In this document: positions 50,652-59,153 of the stretch, in pieces
Layout of the letters: each line of letters starts with the position of its first letter
Numbering within the stretch: the first letter of the stretch is position 1
From: Acidobacteriota bacterium
GTDB taxonomy: Bacteria > Acidobacteriota > Vicinamibacteria > Vicinamibacterales > 2-12-FULL-66-21
NCBI GenBank assembly: GCA_003222675.1
Contig: QHWT01000047.1
Coordinates: forward strand, 62,069-126,068
DNA length: 64,000 nucleotides
Reading direction: 5' to 3'
Notes under the pieces: generated by a model
Seen by the model: the letters and a program-made list of their open reading frames with translations, nothing else
Told to the model about the DNA's origin: nothing
Databases searched by the model: none
Program-made: the position numbers and the translations under genes

Positions 50652-51191
50652 TCACCGCATCACGATCTCGGGGGCGCCCCAGAGCGGCAGGTCGTTGCGC
50701 GCGTCCGGACCCTGCCCCGGCGCGCTCTCGCGCGTGTTGAAGAGAATTTCCATGTCCTGTCCCGCGTAGGCCGACAAGTCGACCATCACCGGAATCCACC
50801 GCCGCTCCGAAGGGTTCTTGAACGGATTCACCGTTTGCGTGAAGAGATCTTCGTACGCCCGGCCATCCGAGACACCGACGTAGAAGTACACGCCATTCCC
50901 TTCCTTCTCCCATGCTTCCGGCTTCAGGCCCAACGCCACCTTGAGCCATCCATCGTTCGGGACACGCACGTGAAAGTGCAGGCGGCCATTCGGGGGCGCC
51001 GAGATCGCGCGCTTCCTCTCGCTGCCCAGCGTGACCTCCTCCAGCGCGAACGGCTTGCCATCCTTCTGCGCCTGATCGTACTGCGTGAGGAGATCGATTG
51101 GATGACCACGATCGCGGTGGAACAGCCACCAGCCGGCGATGATGACGACGAGGATGACGATGGCGGTGAAGACCGCGCGATTCCCCTTCAT
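50652..51191 (-). CDS. Hypothetical membrane-anchored extracytoplasmic protein
   Basis: 179-aa ORF; N-terminal TM RAVFTAIVILVVIIAGWWLF, then a soluble domain. Confidence 0.65.
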   Translation of the reverse strand: MKGNRAVFTAIVILVVIIAGWWLFHRDRGHPIDLLTQYDQAQKDGKPFALEEVTLGSERKRAISAPPNGRLHFHVRVPNDGWLKVALGLKPEAWEKEGNGVYFYVGVSDGRAYEDLFTQTVNPFKNPSERRWIPVMVDLSAYAGQDMEILFNTRESAPGQGPDARNDLPLWGAPEIVMR

Positions 51192-51232
51192 GGCGCCTCA
51201 ACTGCCTCCACAAAAGGGCCAATCTACCACAG

Positions 51233-51706
51233 TCAGCGCCTTCGTTCCTTCACCGCAGCGCGCGTTTCGCGCTCCGTTTCACGGCGCTTGATGGTCTCGC
51301 GCTTGTCGTGCGCCTTCTTGCCCTTCGCCAGGCTGATAGCTACTTTCACGCGGCCGTTCTTCAGATACATCCGCATTGGCACGATCGTCATGCCGCGTTC
51401 GGTGGTCTTGCCAATCAGCTTCCGGATCTCCTGCCGGTGCAGCAACAGCTTGCGCCGGCGCGTCGGATCGTGATCGCTGTACCCGCGATTGCGATACGCG
51501 CTGATGTGCACGTTGTAGATCCACACTTCGCCCGCTTCGATCCGCGCGAAGCTGTCGCGCAGGTTGGCCCCTCCTTCGCGGATCGACTTCACCTCGGTGC
51601 CGAGCAGCGCGATCCCTGCCTCGAACGTCTCGAGCAGGTGGTAGTCATGGTGCGCTTTCCGGTTCTCCGCGATGACCTTTTGCGCCTGCTCGCGCTCGGT
51701 TTTCAT
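51233..51706 (-). CDS. smpB: SsrA-binding protein
   Basis: 157-aa ORF; VIAENRKAHHDYHLLETFEAGIALLGTEVKSIREGGANLRDSFARIE; basic C-terminus. Confidence 0.96.
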   Translation of the reverse strand: MKTEREQAQKVIAENRKAHHDYHLLETFEAGIALLGTEVKSIREGGANLRDSFARIEAGEVWIYNVHISAYRNRGYSDHDPTRRRKLLLHRQEIRKLIGKTTERGMTIVPMRMYLKNGRVKVAISLAKGKKAHDKRETIKRRETERETRAAVKERRR

Positions 51707-51829
51707 GAATCAATCTCGATCGGCGACTGTCGACTGCAGACCGCACGAATCACAGATTTGCGATCGCGGATTGACGAATGCTCTTCAATCATCAATGACT
51801 CATCTGCGGTCGCCATCGCTAATCTCATC
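51707..51829. repeat. Word-repeat spacer element (GCGATCGCGGATTGACGAATG / ATCAATGACTCATCTGCGGTCGCC)
   Basis: Degenerate inverted similarity between left and right halves of the smpB downstream-gene spacer. Confidence 0.6.
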
Positions 51830-53500
51830 TCATTCTCTCCGCCAGTGTTGAATGACGAATCGTCCTTTGTGCTCGACCTTCGTGAGGCGCAGCGGCGGCA
51901 GCGCGACGGACGGCGTATCGCCGCGCGCGACGAGCACGAGTCCCGAGACGCGCTGCTCCTCCATCTTCGCACCGAGCTGGCTCGCGCCGGGCGGCGTATC
52001 CGCCAGGAAGATGATCTTGCGGAAATAGAGCGGCATGAGCAACTGCGCCGTGAACATGTCGTCCGACACGACGATCCGCTCCGGTGCGGATGCCACCGCC
52101 GAGACCGCAGACGCGTCGTCCCGATTCCTGGCGACGTATGCCGGAACGGTGCCGCACATGTGAATGGCGGCCGTCATCGCGACGAGCAGGACGCCGATGT
52201 GGCCGATCCACCGGTCCGTCCGCGCGGCGGCACCGAGGTAGTCGCGAATTGAGGCGATCGACGCCACCGTGAGCATCGGGAACAGGGGCAGCAGCAGCCG
52301 CGGTCCGAGCGACTTTCCGCCAGTCGTGTCGACGCCTGCGTACGCCAGCGCCACGTACGCGAGCGTCGTGAGGAGCACCGCGCCGCGCATCCATCCTGAT
52401 CGTTCGACGCCTGACGGACCCGGCAGGAGCGCGAATATGAAGTAGGGCGAGACGCGCTGCATGCCGGCGAGCCATTTCGGCGCCGTCACGACCTCGTGCA
52501 GGTCGATTGCTGCGAGCGCCACAACCGCAATCAGCCAGGCCAGGATACCAATCGAGGTCCCGCGTGCACGCCACCACAGCAACGCGGCCGCCAGGCCGCC
52601 GGCGTATAGCGCAATCACGGTGCTGTTGCCGTACCCGAGCAGCCAGTACTGAATCACCGTCTCGTAGCGCTCACGCATGGTGAACGGCGCCAATGACGGC
52701 AGATCGGCGCCCGGTTCGCTTCCAATCCACGATCCCTGCAGCAGGTGCACCGCATGCCGCAGGTGCGCCGCCGGCGGACGGCCGAACCACGAGACGTCCA
52801 CCCATGCGGCCGCGATCACGACCGCCACCGTCGCGACGATCGCTCGAGCCAACGGCTGCCATCTTCGCGCGCGCAGCCAGAGAACGATCAGGAGTCCAGG
52901 CGTCAGCAGGAGCACTTCGTCACGCTGGATCGCGCCGACACCGAGCAGCGCTCCTGCGAAAAGCGCTGCCTTTGGCCCGCTGAGGCGCATCGCACAAACA
53001 AACGCCGCGGCGCCGCACGCGACCGCCGGCGCGTGCTCGAAACCGCTGATCGCGTAGAACCACAACGGACCGGCGAGGCCGATCGCGAGCAACACGTACG
53101 GACCGAGCCCCGGCTCCGCCATTTTCGCGGTCGCATAGATGATCGCCAGGCCCGCGAGCAGCGTGACCACGATCATTCCACGAACGCCTCCAACCGTGAC
53201 CGCCGCCGCCTGGATCGCGGCGGACGCGGTGGGAAAGATGGCCTGAGTTTCATTTCCGACAGCCAGCACAAACGGCGGGCGCAGGGGGAAGAAGCGGCGA
53301 TCGGGATCGAGGAACGCGCCCGGATAAGGAATGTCGAGCGAGGTGAAATGGTGCGCTGCGAGCGCCCGCGCCTGCACGAACTTTACGCCAATGTCGCCGG
53401 AATACACCGCATGAGGCGACAGGATCCCCAGGCCGAGCACCGCGTAGAAGATCACGATTCCGCCGAAAATCAGGCGGGTGCTTCTCCACTCATGCCTCAT
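51830..53500 (-). CDS. Polytopic membrane protein, glycosyltransferase-like/hypothetical
   Basis: 556-aa ORF with many hydrophobic segments and a large extracytoplasmic loop. Confidence 0.65.
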   Translation of the reverse strand: MRHEWRSTRLIFGGIVIFYAVLGLGILSPHAVYSGDIGVKFVQARALAAHHFTSLDIPYPGAFLDPDRRFFPLRPPFVLAVGNETQAIFPTASAAIQAAAVTVGGVRGMIVVTLLAGLAIIYATAKMAEPGLGPYVLLAIGLAGPLWFYAISGFEHAPAVACGAAAFVCAMRLSGPKAALFAGALLGVGAIQRDEVLLLTPGLLIVLWLRARRWQPLARAIVATVAVVIAAAWVDVSWFGRPPAAHLRHAVHLLQGSWIGSEPGADLPSLAPFTMRERYETVIQYWLLGYGNSTVIALYAGGLAAALLWWRARGTSIGILAWLIAVVALAAIDLHEVVTAPKWLAGMQRVSPYFIFALLPGPSGVERSGWMRGAVLLTTLAYVALAYAGVDTTGGKSLGPRLLLPLFPMLTVASIASIRDYLGAAARTDRWIGHIGVLLVAMTAAIHMCGTVPAYVARNRDDASAVSAVASAPERIVVSDDMFTAQLLMPLYFRKIIFLADTPPGASQLGAKMEEQRVSGLVLVARGDTPSVALPPLRLTKVEHKGRFVIQHWRRE

Positions 53501-53570
53501 GGCTCAGGGCTGATGGCGGCTCATGGTTGACGTTTCACGGTTGACGGCTGACAGCTGACGCCTTCCCCTA
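53501..53570. repeat. Single-arm word-repeat, unit ~GGTTGACG/GGCTGACA/GGCTCATG
   Basis: CTCATGCCTCATGGCTCAGGGCTGATGGCGGCTCATGGTTGACGTTTCACGGTTGACGGCTGACAGCTGACGCC. Confidence 0.75.
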
Positions 53571-54476
53571 CGCCTTACGACTTATAACTCCAGTCGCCAG
53601 CCTCGCCGCCAGTCGAACGGCCTCGACCAGGCTGGAGTGATCGGCGCGTCCGCGGCCGGCAATGTCGAACGCGGTGCCGTGATCGACCGACGTGCGCACG
53701 ATCGGCAGGCCGAGCGTCACGTTCACCGCGCGACCAAATGCCAGCAGCTTCACGGGAATCAAACCCTGGTCGTGATAACAGGCGATCACCGCGTCGAACT
53801 CGCCGCGCGACGCGCGAACGAAGATCGTGTCGGCGGGCCAGGGCCCCGTGACGTCGATGCCGCGGCCGCGACACTCGTCGATGGCGGGGCGGAGGACTGT
53901 CTCTTCTTCAGCGCCGATGACGCCGTGCTCACCCGCGTGAGGATTGAGTCCAGCTACGGCGAGCGATGGCGTCGCATAGCCAAACCGCGGAAGTTCCCTC
54001 GCGGTCAGATCGATCACTGATGCGAGCAGATCGCGCGTCAGCAGGCGCGGCACGTCTTTCAGCGGCACGTGGATCGTGGCGAGCACCACGCGCAGCGCGT
54101 CCGCGTAGAACATCATCGCAACGCGCGACGCGCCGGTCAGATGGGCCAGGAGATCGGTATGTCCTTTCCACGGCAGTCCCGCGAGCGCGAACGCTTCCTT
54201 GTTGACCGGCGCAGTCGCAATCGCGTCGACTGCGCCGCTCTGCGCGTCCCGCGCAGCGGCGAGAATCGCGTCGTACGCGGCGCGGCCGGCGTCCGCCGAC
54301 AGCACGCCCGGCGCGAACGGTTTCAGCTCGTGATCTTCATGTGGCCCGTAGAGAACGGGTTCGCACACGTCGAGCACGCGCGGATCTGCCGCGGCCTTCG
54401 CGGCAATCTCCGGCCCAATGCCCGCAGGGTCGCCTACCGTGATCGCTATGCGCGGTTTCACGCCGCTGGAAGACAT
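53568..54476 (-). CDS. pdxA: 4-hydroxythreonine-4-phosphate dehydrogenase
   Basis: 302-aa ORF; RIAITVGDPAGIGPEIAAKAAADPRV; AGLNPHAGEHGVIGAEEE; CYHDQGLIPVKLLAFGRAVNVTLGLPIVRTSVDHGTAFDIAG. Confidence 0.95.
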   Translation of the reverse strand: MSSSGVKPRIAITVGDPAGIGPEIAAKAAADPRVLDVCEPVLYGPHEDHELKPFAPGVLSADAGRAAYDAILAAARDAQSGAVDAIATAPVNKEAFALAGLPWKGHTDLLAHLTGASRVAMMFYADALRVVLATIHVPLKDVPRLLTRDLLASVIDLTARELPRFGYATPSLAVAGLNPHAGEHGVIGAEEETVLRPAIDECRGRGIDVTGPWPADTIFVRASRGEFDAVIACYHDQGLIPVKLLAFGRAVNVTLGLPIVRTSVDHGTAFDIAGRGRADHSSLVEAVRLAARLATGVISRKA

Positions 54477-54609
54477 CGGACAGAGAAATCAGAAGTTAGC
54501 CACAGAAGAACACGGAACAACACAGCCAATACGGCAACACACTGCAACCAGATAAACGATCTGTATTACAAGACCAGTCTGTGTTTCGTCTTTTTTTCTG
54601 GGGCCGACA
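54477..54609. repeat. Palindromic ACACGGAACAACACAG / CTGTGTTTCGTC element between ricT and pdxA
   Basis: GCCACAGAAGAACACGGAACAACACAG ... CAGTCTGTGTTTCGTCTTTTTTTCTGG. Confidence 0.75.
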
Positions 54610-55416
54610 TCAGTGGTGGCCGCACGAGCCGCAGCCCCCGCCTGTCGCACAACTGCCGCAGCCGGTCGGATTCGAGCAGTCGCCGTGGTCGGCGCAGCCG
54701 GCGTGCTTGACGCCGTTGCCGTTGGGGAGCTCGTAACGCAGGCAGCACTTCAGCCGTCCGCACATCCCGGAGAGCTTCGATGGATTCAGGCTGAGCTGCT
54801 GCTGTTTCGCCATTTTGATGGACACCGGCTCGAAACTTTTCAGCCAGGTCGTGCAGCACAGCGGGCGTCCGCACGGACCGTAGCCGCCCAGCATCTTGGC
54901 CTCATCACGCACGCCGATCTGCCGCATCTCGATCCGCGTGTGGAAGTGCGCGGCAAGATCGCGAACGAGCTCGCGAAAATCCACGCGCGATTCCGACGTG
55001 TAATAAAAAATGATACGCGAACCGTCGAGCATGTGCTCGACGCGCGTCAGCTTCATCGGCAGGGCGCGCTCGCGGATCTTCAGTTGCGCGACCCGCTTCG
55101 CCTCCTGTTCGCGCTGATCCTGCTTCAGTTTCTGGAGGATGTCCTCGCGCGTGGCGCGCCGGACCACGACGTTCTGCGAGTCGTTCGCAGGCTGCCGGCG
55201 TTCGGATAACGCGGTCGGGATCCTGGTCATCGTCGCGACCGCAAGTCCGTCGGGGGTCTCGACGACCAGCGCATCACCCGCCGCCGGTGCCGCAGGCGCG
55301 GCCGTCGGGTGAGGATCGTCGGCGTCGAAGGCGAGATCCGGCAGCAGGAAGGAGTAGGTGCGCCCCGCCGGAGAGAACTTCACGCTCACGAACGGGCGTC
55401 GCAGCCCCTCGCTCAT
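54610..55416 (-). CDS. ricT: RicT/PSP1 family regulator with Cys/Gly/His-rich C-terminal tail
   Basis: 268-aa ORF; MKLTRVEHMLDGSRIIFYYTSESRVDFRELVRDLA; GPCGRPLCC; KLSGMCGRLKCCLRYE. Confidence 0.92.
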   Translation of the reverse strand: MSEGLRRPFVSVKFSPAGRTYSFLLPDLAFDADDPHPTAAPAAPAAGDALVVETPDGLAVATMTRIPTALSERRQPANDSQNVVVRRATREDILQKLKQDQREQEAKRVAQLKIRERALPMKLTRVEHMLDGSRIIFYYTSESRVDFRELVRDLAAHFHTRIEMRQIGVRDEAKMLGGYGPCGRPLCCTTWLKSFEPVSIKMAKQQQLSLNPSKLSGMCGRLKCCLRYELPNGNGVKHAGCADHGDCSNPTGCGSCATGGGCGSCGHH

Positions 55417-55454
55417 GCAGCACCCCTATATATACGGCCGCTCTATCCAGGCGA

Positions 55455-56459
55455 TCAGATCTGAAGGGCGACCCAGTCCGCGACGATCTTGGGACTGGCG
55501 TTGCGGTCCAGCGCCGACAGCGCAGTATCGACGGCCGAAAACGCGCGGAGCGCGCGATCGTCATCAAACGACCGGAGCAGCGACTGGAGCTGCGGCTTCA
55601 GGTCGGCGTTGGCGAGCGCGCTATCATCTGCGCGGGAAAGCAGGACGGCAAGATCTCTCAGCAGTGATGAGACCGCGCGCAGCCGGCGCGCGAGATCGCC
55701 CCTGTCGCTGGCGCCGCCGGCCAGCATCTTTGCACCATCGAGCCGGCGCCTCGGATCGGCGCTGGCGGCGGCCGTCTGCAGCAGGCGCGCGGCGGCCTCG
55801 CGGGATGCAACGATCTCGTCGGCTCCGCCATCGATCGCCCGGCCAATGCTGCCGTCCGACGCGGCCGCGGCGGCACGCGCCTCCTCCGACGCCATGCCGT
55901 GTTCGCGCATCAGGACGTCGGCGACGTCTGCCGGCGCGAGCGGGCCGAACCGCAGCTGCTGACAGCGGGATCGAACCGTGGGCAGCAGGAGATCCGGCCG
56001 GGCGGTCACGAGCACGAAGACCGACGCCGCGGGCGGCTCTTCGAGCGTTTTCAGCAGCGCGTTCTGCGCGGCTTGAACGAGCGTGTCCGCCTCGTCGACG
56101 ATCACGACGCGCTTTCGTCCTTCGAACGGACGATACGCCGCGCGATCGATGGCCTCGCGCACTTGATCGATACCGATCGACCCGGTGTCGGCCGGTTCGA
56201 TGAACAGCACGTCTGCGTGCACGCCTCGGACAATGCGCCGGCAGGCGGCGCACTCTCCGCAGCCGCTTACGCCAGAATCCTCCGGCCACGGGATCGGTCG
56301 TTCGCAGTTCAGCGCCTGCGCGAGCGCGACGGCGGCCATCCGCTTCCCGATCCCGTCAGGCCCCGAGAAGATCAGGCTGGGCGGCAGCGAACCGAGCGCC
56401 GTGGCCCGCGCCAGCAGCGCGAGCAGCGACCGATGACCCGTCATCGCGCGAAAAGTCAT
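55455..56459 (-). CDS. holB: DNA polymerase III subunit delta'
   Basis: Start MTFRAMTGHRSLLALLARATALGSLPPSLIFSGPDGIGKRMAAVALAQALNC; RVVIVDEADTLVQAAQNALLKTLEEPPA. Confidence 0.9.
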   Translation of the reverse strand: MTFRAMTGHRSLLALLARATALGSLPPSLIFSGPDGIGKRMAAVALAQALNCERPIPWPEDSGVSGCGECAACRRIVRGVHADVLFIEPADTGSIGIDQVREAIDRAAYRPFEGRKRVVIVDEADTLVQAAQNALLKTLEEPPAASVFVLVTARPDLLLPTVRSRCQQLRFGPLAPADVADVLMREHGMASEEARAAAAASDGSIGRAIDGGADEIVASREAAARLLQTAAASADPRRRLDGAKMLAGGASDRGDLARRLRAVSSLLRDLAVLLSRADDSALANADLKPQLQSLLRSFDDDRALRAFSAVDTALSALDRNASPKIVADWVALQI

Positions 56460-56464
56460 GAAAA

Positions 56465-56705
56465 ACCGTGGAGATCGTATCACGAGGGGGATTGGGGGAT
56501 TTCGTAATTTGGTGATTTTGCAATTTGGTGAGTTGGTGGATCTGGCTGGCATGCGCCACCGCGCCTGCTCTTAACAACGCGAGATCATGGCGTTTTGGTC
56601 GATGTTTCAATTTGGTAATTGATTGATCTCGTTTGCAGGCGCCTCCGATGTGCATTTCAGCGCCAAATCACTAATTCACCAGATCATGGAATCACGAAAT
56701 CATCC
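56465..56705. repeat. Palindromic word-repeat element, unit AATTTGGTGATTT / AAATCACTAATTCACC
   Basis: GGGGGATTTCGTAATTTGGTGATTTTGCAATTTGGTGAGTTGGTGG ... CGCCAAATCACTAATTCACCAGATCATGGAATCACGAAATCATCCACC between PBP1A and holB. Confidence 0.87.
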
Positions 56706-59078
56706 ACCGCCAGGTTTCTTGGGAGGCTTCTCGTCCTTCTTTTTTTTCTCTCTATCGTCTCCGCCGCCAAAGATGCGCGACCAGAATCCGCGTTTCTTCC
56801 TCTGCGGCTGCTCGACCGCGCCCGTGCTGCCGCTGGTTGTCGGTTCCTCCGACACGGCGGCGGTGCTGCCGCTGGTGCTGGTGGGCGGCGGCGGTGGGAG
56901 GGCGGCCTGCTCCGCCGAGACGGGCGCACCCACCTGCACGCCGGCGGCGCCGGCGAGCGCATCGATGAGATTCTGTTCGTGGAGCGGGCATACCGTCGTA
57001 GGCTGCGCGCCCTTGACGAAGTAGTCGGTGTAGATCATCGAGCGCGTCTCGATATTGCCGTCGCGATCCGTCACCATGACGTTGCTGCAGCCGGTGTTCG
57101 GCAGCTTGCCCGACATGCGGCACACGTTGACGCCGATCACGCTCGCCGGGCGCTCGAACCAATCCGGCTTGTCCCCCTTCGTCGCGCTCTTCATGAACGA
57201 CGACCAGATCGGGACGGCGAGATCGCCGGCGTATCCATTCGGCACGATCGTCTTCGGCTGATCGAATCCGAGCCAGACGCCCGTGACGAGATGCGGCGTG
57301 AATCCGACGAACCACGCGTCGACAAAATCATTGGTCGTGCCGGTCTTCCCGGCCGCCGGCAGCGTGAAGCCGGACTGCCGAGCCTTGTAGGCCGTGCCCG
57401 CGTTGATGACGTCGGCGAGCATACTCGACATGAGGAACGCGGTGCTCTCGCTGATTGCCCGCTGCGATTTGCCGGGATCGACGAAGAGCACCCTGCCATC
57501 GCTGTCCTCGACGCGCCGGATGAACACCGGCGCGTGCACGAGACCGGCGTCGGCGAACGAGCCATACGCCGCGGTGAGCGACAGCAGCGTCACGTCACCC
57601 GCGCCGAGCGCAAGCGAGGGAACGCTTGGCGGTGTGCCGACGTTCAACTTCTGCGCGTACGACACCGCCTCTGGAATCCCGACCTGATTCAGCAGCTGTA
57701 CCGCCGCGCGATTGCTCGACATGCGCAACGCGCTCCGCAGCGTCATCGAGCTCGCCGTCGAGTGCTCGTCCTCCGGCACCCAGTCTCCCTGCGCCGTCAG
57801 CGTGGGATCGTTGAGATTTGTGATCAGCGACGCGGGCGAGAACCCCTGCTCGAGCGCCGCGGCATAGACGAACGGCTTGAACGCCGAGCCCGCCTGGCGC
57901 TTCGCCTGCGTCGCGCGATTGAACCGGCTCTGCGCGAAATCCCTGCCGCCGACCAGCGCGCGCACGGCGCCCGTCGTCGGATCCATCGCGACGAGCGCTC
58001 CCTGCAGGTAATCGGACGATTGCTTTGCGTTGCCGGCCATCCGTCGAGGGTGCGGATAGGCGCGGCGATTTTCGATCGATTCGAGGCCGTCCTCGATCAT
58101 CTTCTCCGCCGCCTGCTGCAACGGCGTATCGAGCGTCGTGTAGACCGTCAACCCGCCCTGCGCGATTCGCGGCCATCCGAATCGCTCGACGAGCTCCTTG
58201 CGTATCTGTTCCTTGAAGTACAGCCCGAAGGTTTCCCGCATTTCGAGCGCATTCGTGAGCTCGACATCCGCCGCCTTGGCGTGTTCGTACTGCTGCCGAT
58301 CGATCGCTCCGGACGACACCATCGTCTGCAGCACGATGTTGCGGCGCGCAACCGCGCGTTCGAGGTTCGCGGTTGGCGCATAACTCGATGGTGATTGAAT
58401 GAGGCCGGCGAGGAGAGCGGCTTCGTCAACGGTGAGCTTGCTGGCCGGCTTTCCGAAGTACCCGCGCGAAGCTGCTTCAACGCCGTAGAACCCGTCGCCG
58501 AAATACACCTTGTTCAGATACAGCTCGAGGATCTCGTCCTTCGTATACTCGTGCTCGATGTGCGCGGCGAGCACGACCTCTTTCAGTTTGCGCCGCAGCG
58601 TCTTGTCGCGGCTGAGGAAACTCTGGCGCGCGAGCTGCTGCGTGATCGTGCTGCCCCCCTCGGCGCGGCGCCGTTCGTGGACGTTGCGGACGAAGGCGGC
58701 GGCCACGCGGACGAAGTCGACGCCGCTGTGCTCGTAGAAGCGCTGGTCCTCGACGGACACGACCGCTTTGATGAGGTTTGGCGAGATGTCCTTGAGCGCA
58801 ACCTCGATCCGCTGCTCCTTGAAGATCGTGAACACGGGTGTATCGAGCGCGTCCACGATCGTCGTCGCCTGGGCCATCTCCCCTAGCCCCCGAATCGCAG
58901 TGCGATCGGGCAGGCCGGCAGTTATGTCGTAGGCAAACCAGACGAACGCGGCGGCACCGACCAGGAGGATGAACGCAATCGCAACGATCGCCGATGCGAA
59001 GAAACGCGGTTTTCCCCCCAACCACGCGCGCCCGGAACTCAACAATGGTAAGCTCGACAGGCGGGGACGACCGGACAT
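56700..59078 (-). CDS. Penicillin-binding protein 1A (transglycosylase/transpeptidase)
   Basis: VVSVEDQRFYEHSGVDFVRVAAAF, GGSTITQQLARQSFL, AGSAFKPFVYAAALEQG, GKTGTTNDFVDAWFVGF. Confidence 0.95.
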   Translation of the reverse strand: MSGRPRLSSLPLLSSGRAWLGGKPRFFASAIVAIAFILLVGAAAFVWFAYDITAGLPDRTAIRGLGEMAQATTIVDALDTPVFTIFKEQRIEVALKDISPNLIKAVVSVEDQRFYEHSGVDFVRVAAAFVRNVHERRRAEGGSTITQQLARQSFLSRDKTLRRKLKEVVLAAHIEHEYTKDEILELYLNKVYFGDGFYGVEAASRGYFGKPASKLTVDEAALLAGLIQSPSSYAPTANLERAVARRNIVLQTMVSSGAIDRQQYEHAKAADVELTNALEMRETFGLYFKEQIRKELVERFGWPRIAQGGLTVYTTLDTPLQQAAEKMIEDGLESIENRRAYPHPRRMAGNAKQSSDYLQGALVAMDPTTGAVRALVGGRDFAQSRFNRATQAKRQAGSAFKPFVYAAALEQGFSPASLITNLNDPTLTAQGDWVPEDEHSTASSMTLRSALRMSSNRAAVQLLNQVGIPEAVSYAQKLNVGTPPSVPSLALGAGDVTLLSLTAAYGSFADAGLVHAPVFIRRVEDSDGRVLFVDPGKSQRAISESTAFLMSSMLADVINAGTAYKARQSGFTLPAAGKTGTTNDFVDAWFVGFTPHLVTGVWLGFDQPKTIVPNGYAGDLAVPIWSSFMKSATKGDKPDWFERPASVIGVNVCRMSGKLPNTGCSNVMVTDRDGNIETRSMIYTDYFVKGAQPTTVCPLHEQNLIDALAGAAGVQVGAPVSAEQAALPPPPPTSTSGSTAAVSEEPTTSGSTGAVEQPQRKKRGFWSRIFGGGDDREKKKKDEKPPKKPGGG

Positions 59079-59153
59079 CTGAAATGATCGTCGCAAGATG
59101 TGGGCCGGGCTCTCCGTACACTCCCACTGTATGATCCGACCGGAGAATTCACG

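Noticed and set aside
56619-58394. 591-aa plus-strand ORF opposite PBP1A
   Set aside because: Arg/His-rich antisense translation of a clear penicillin-binding protein gene; typical high-GC shadow ORF.
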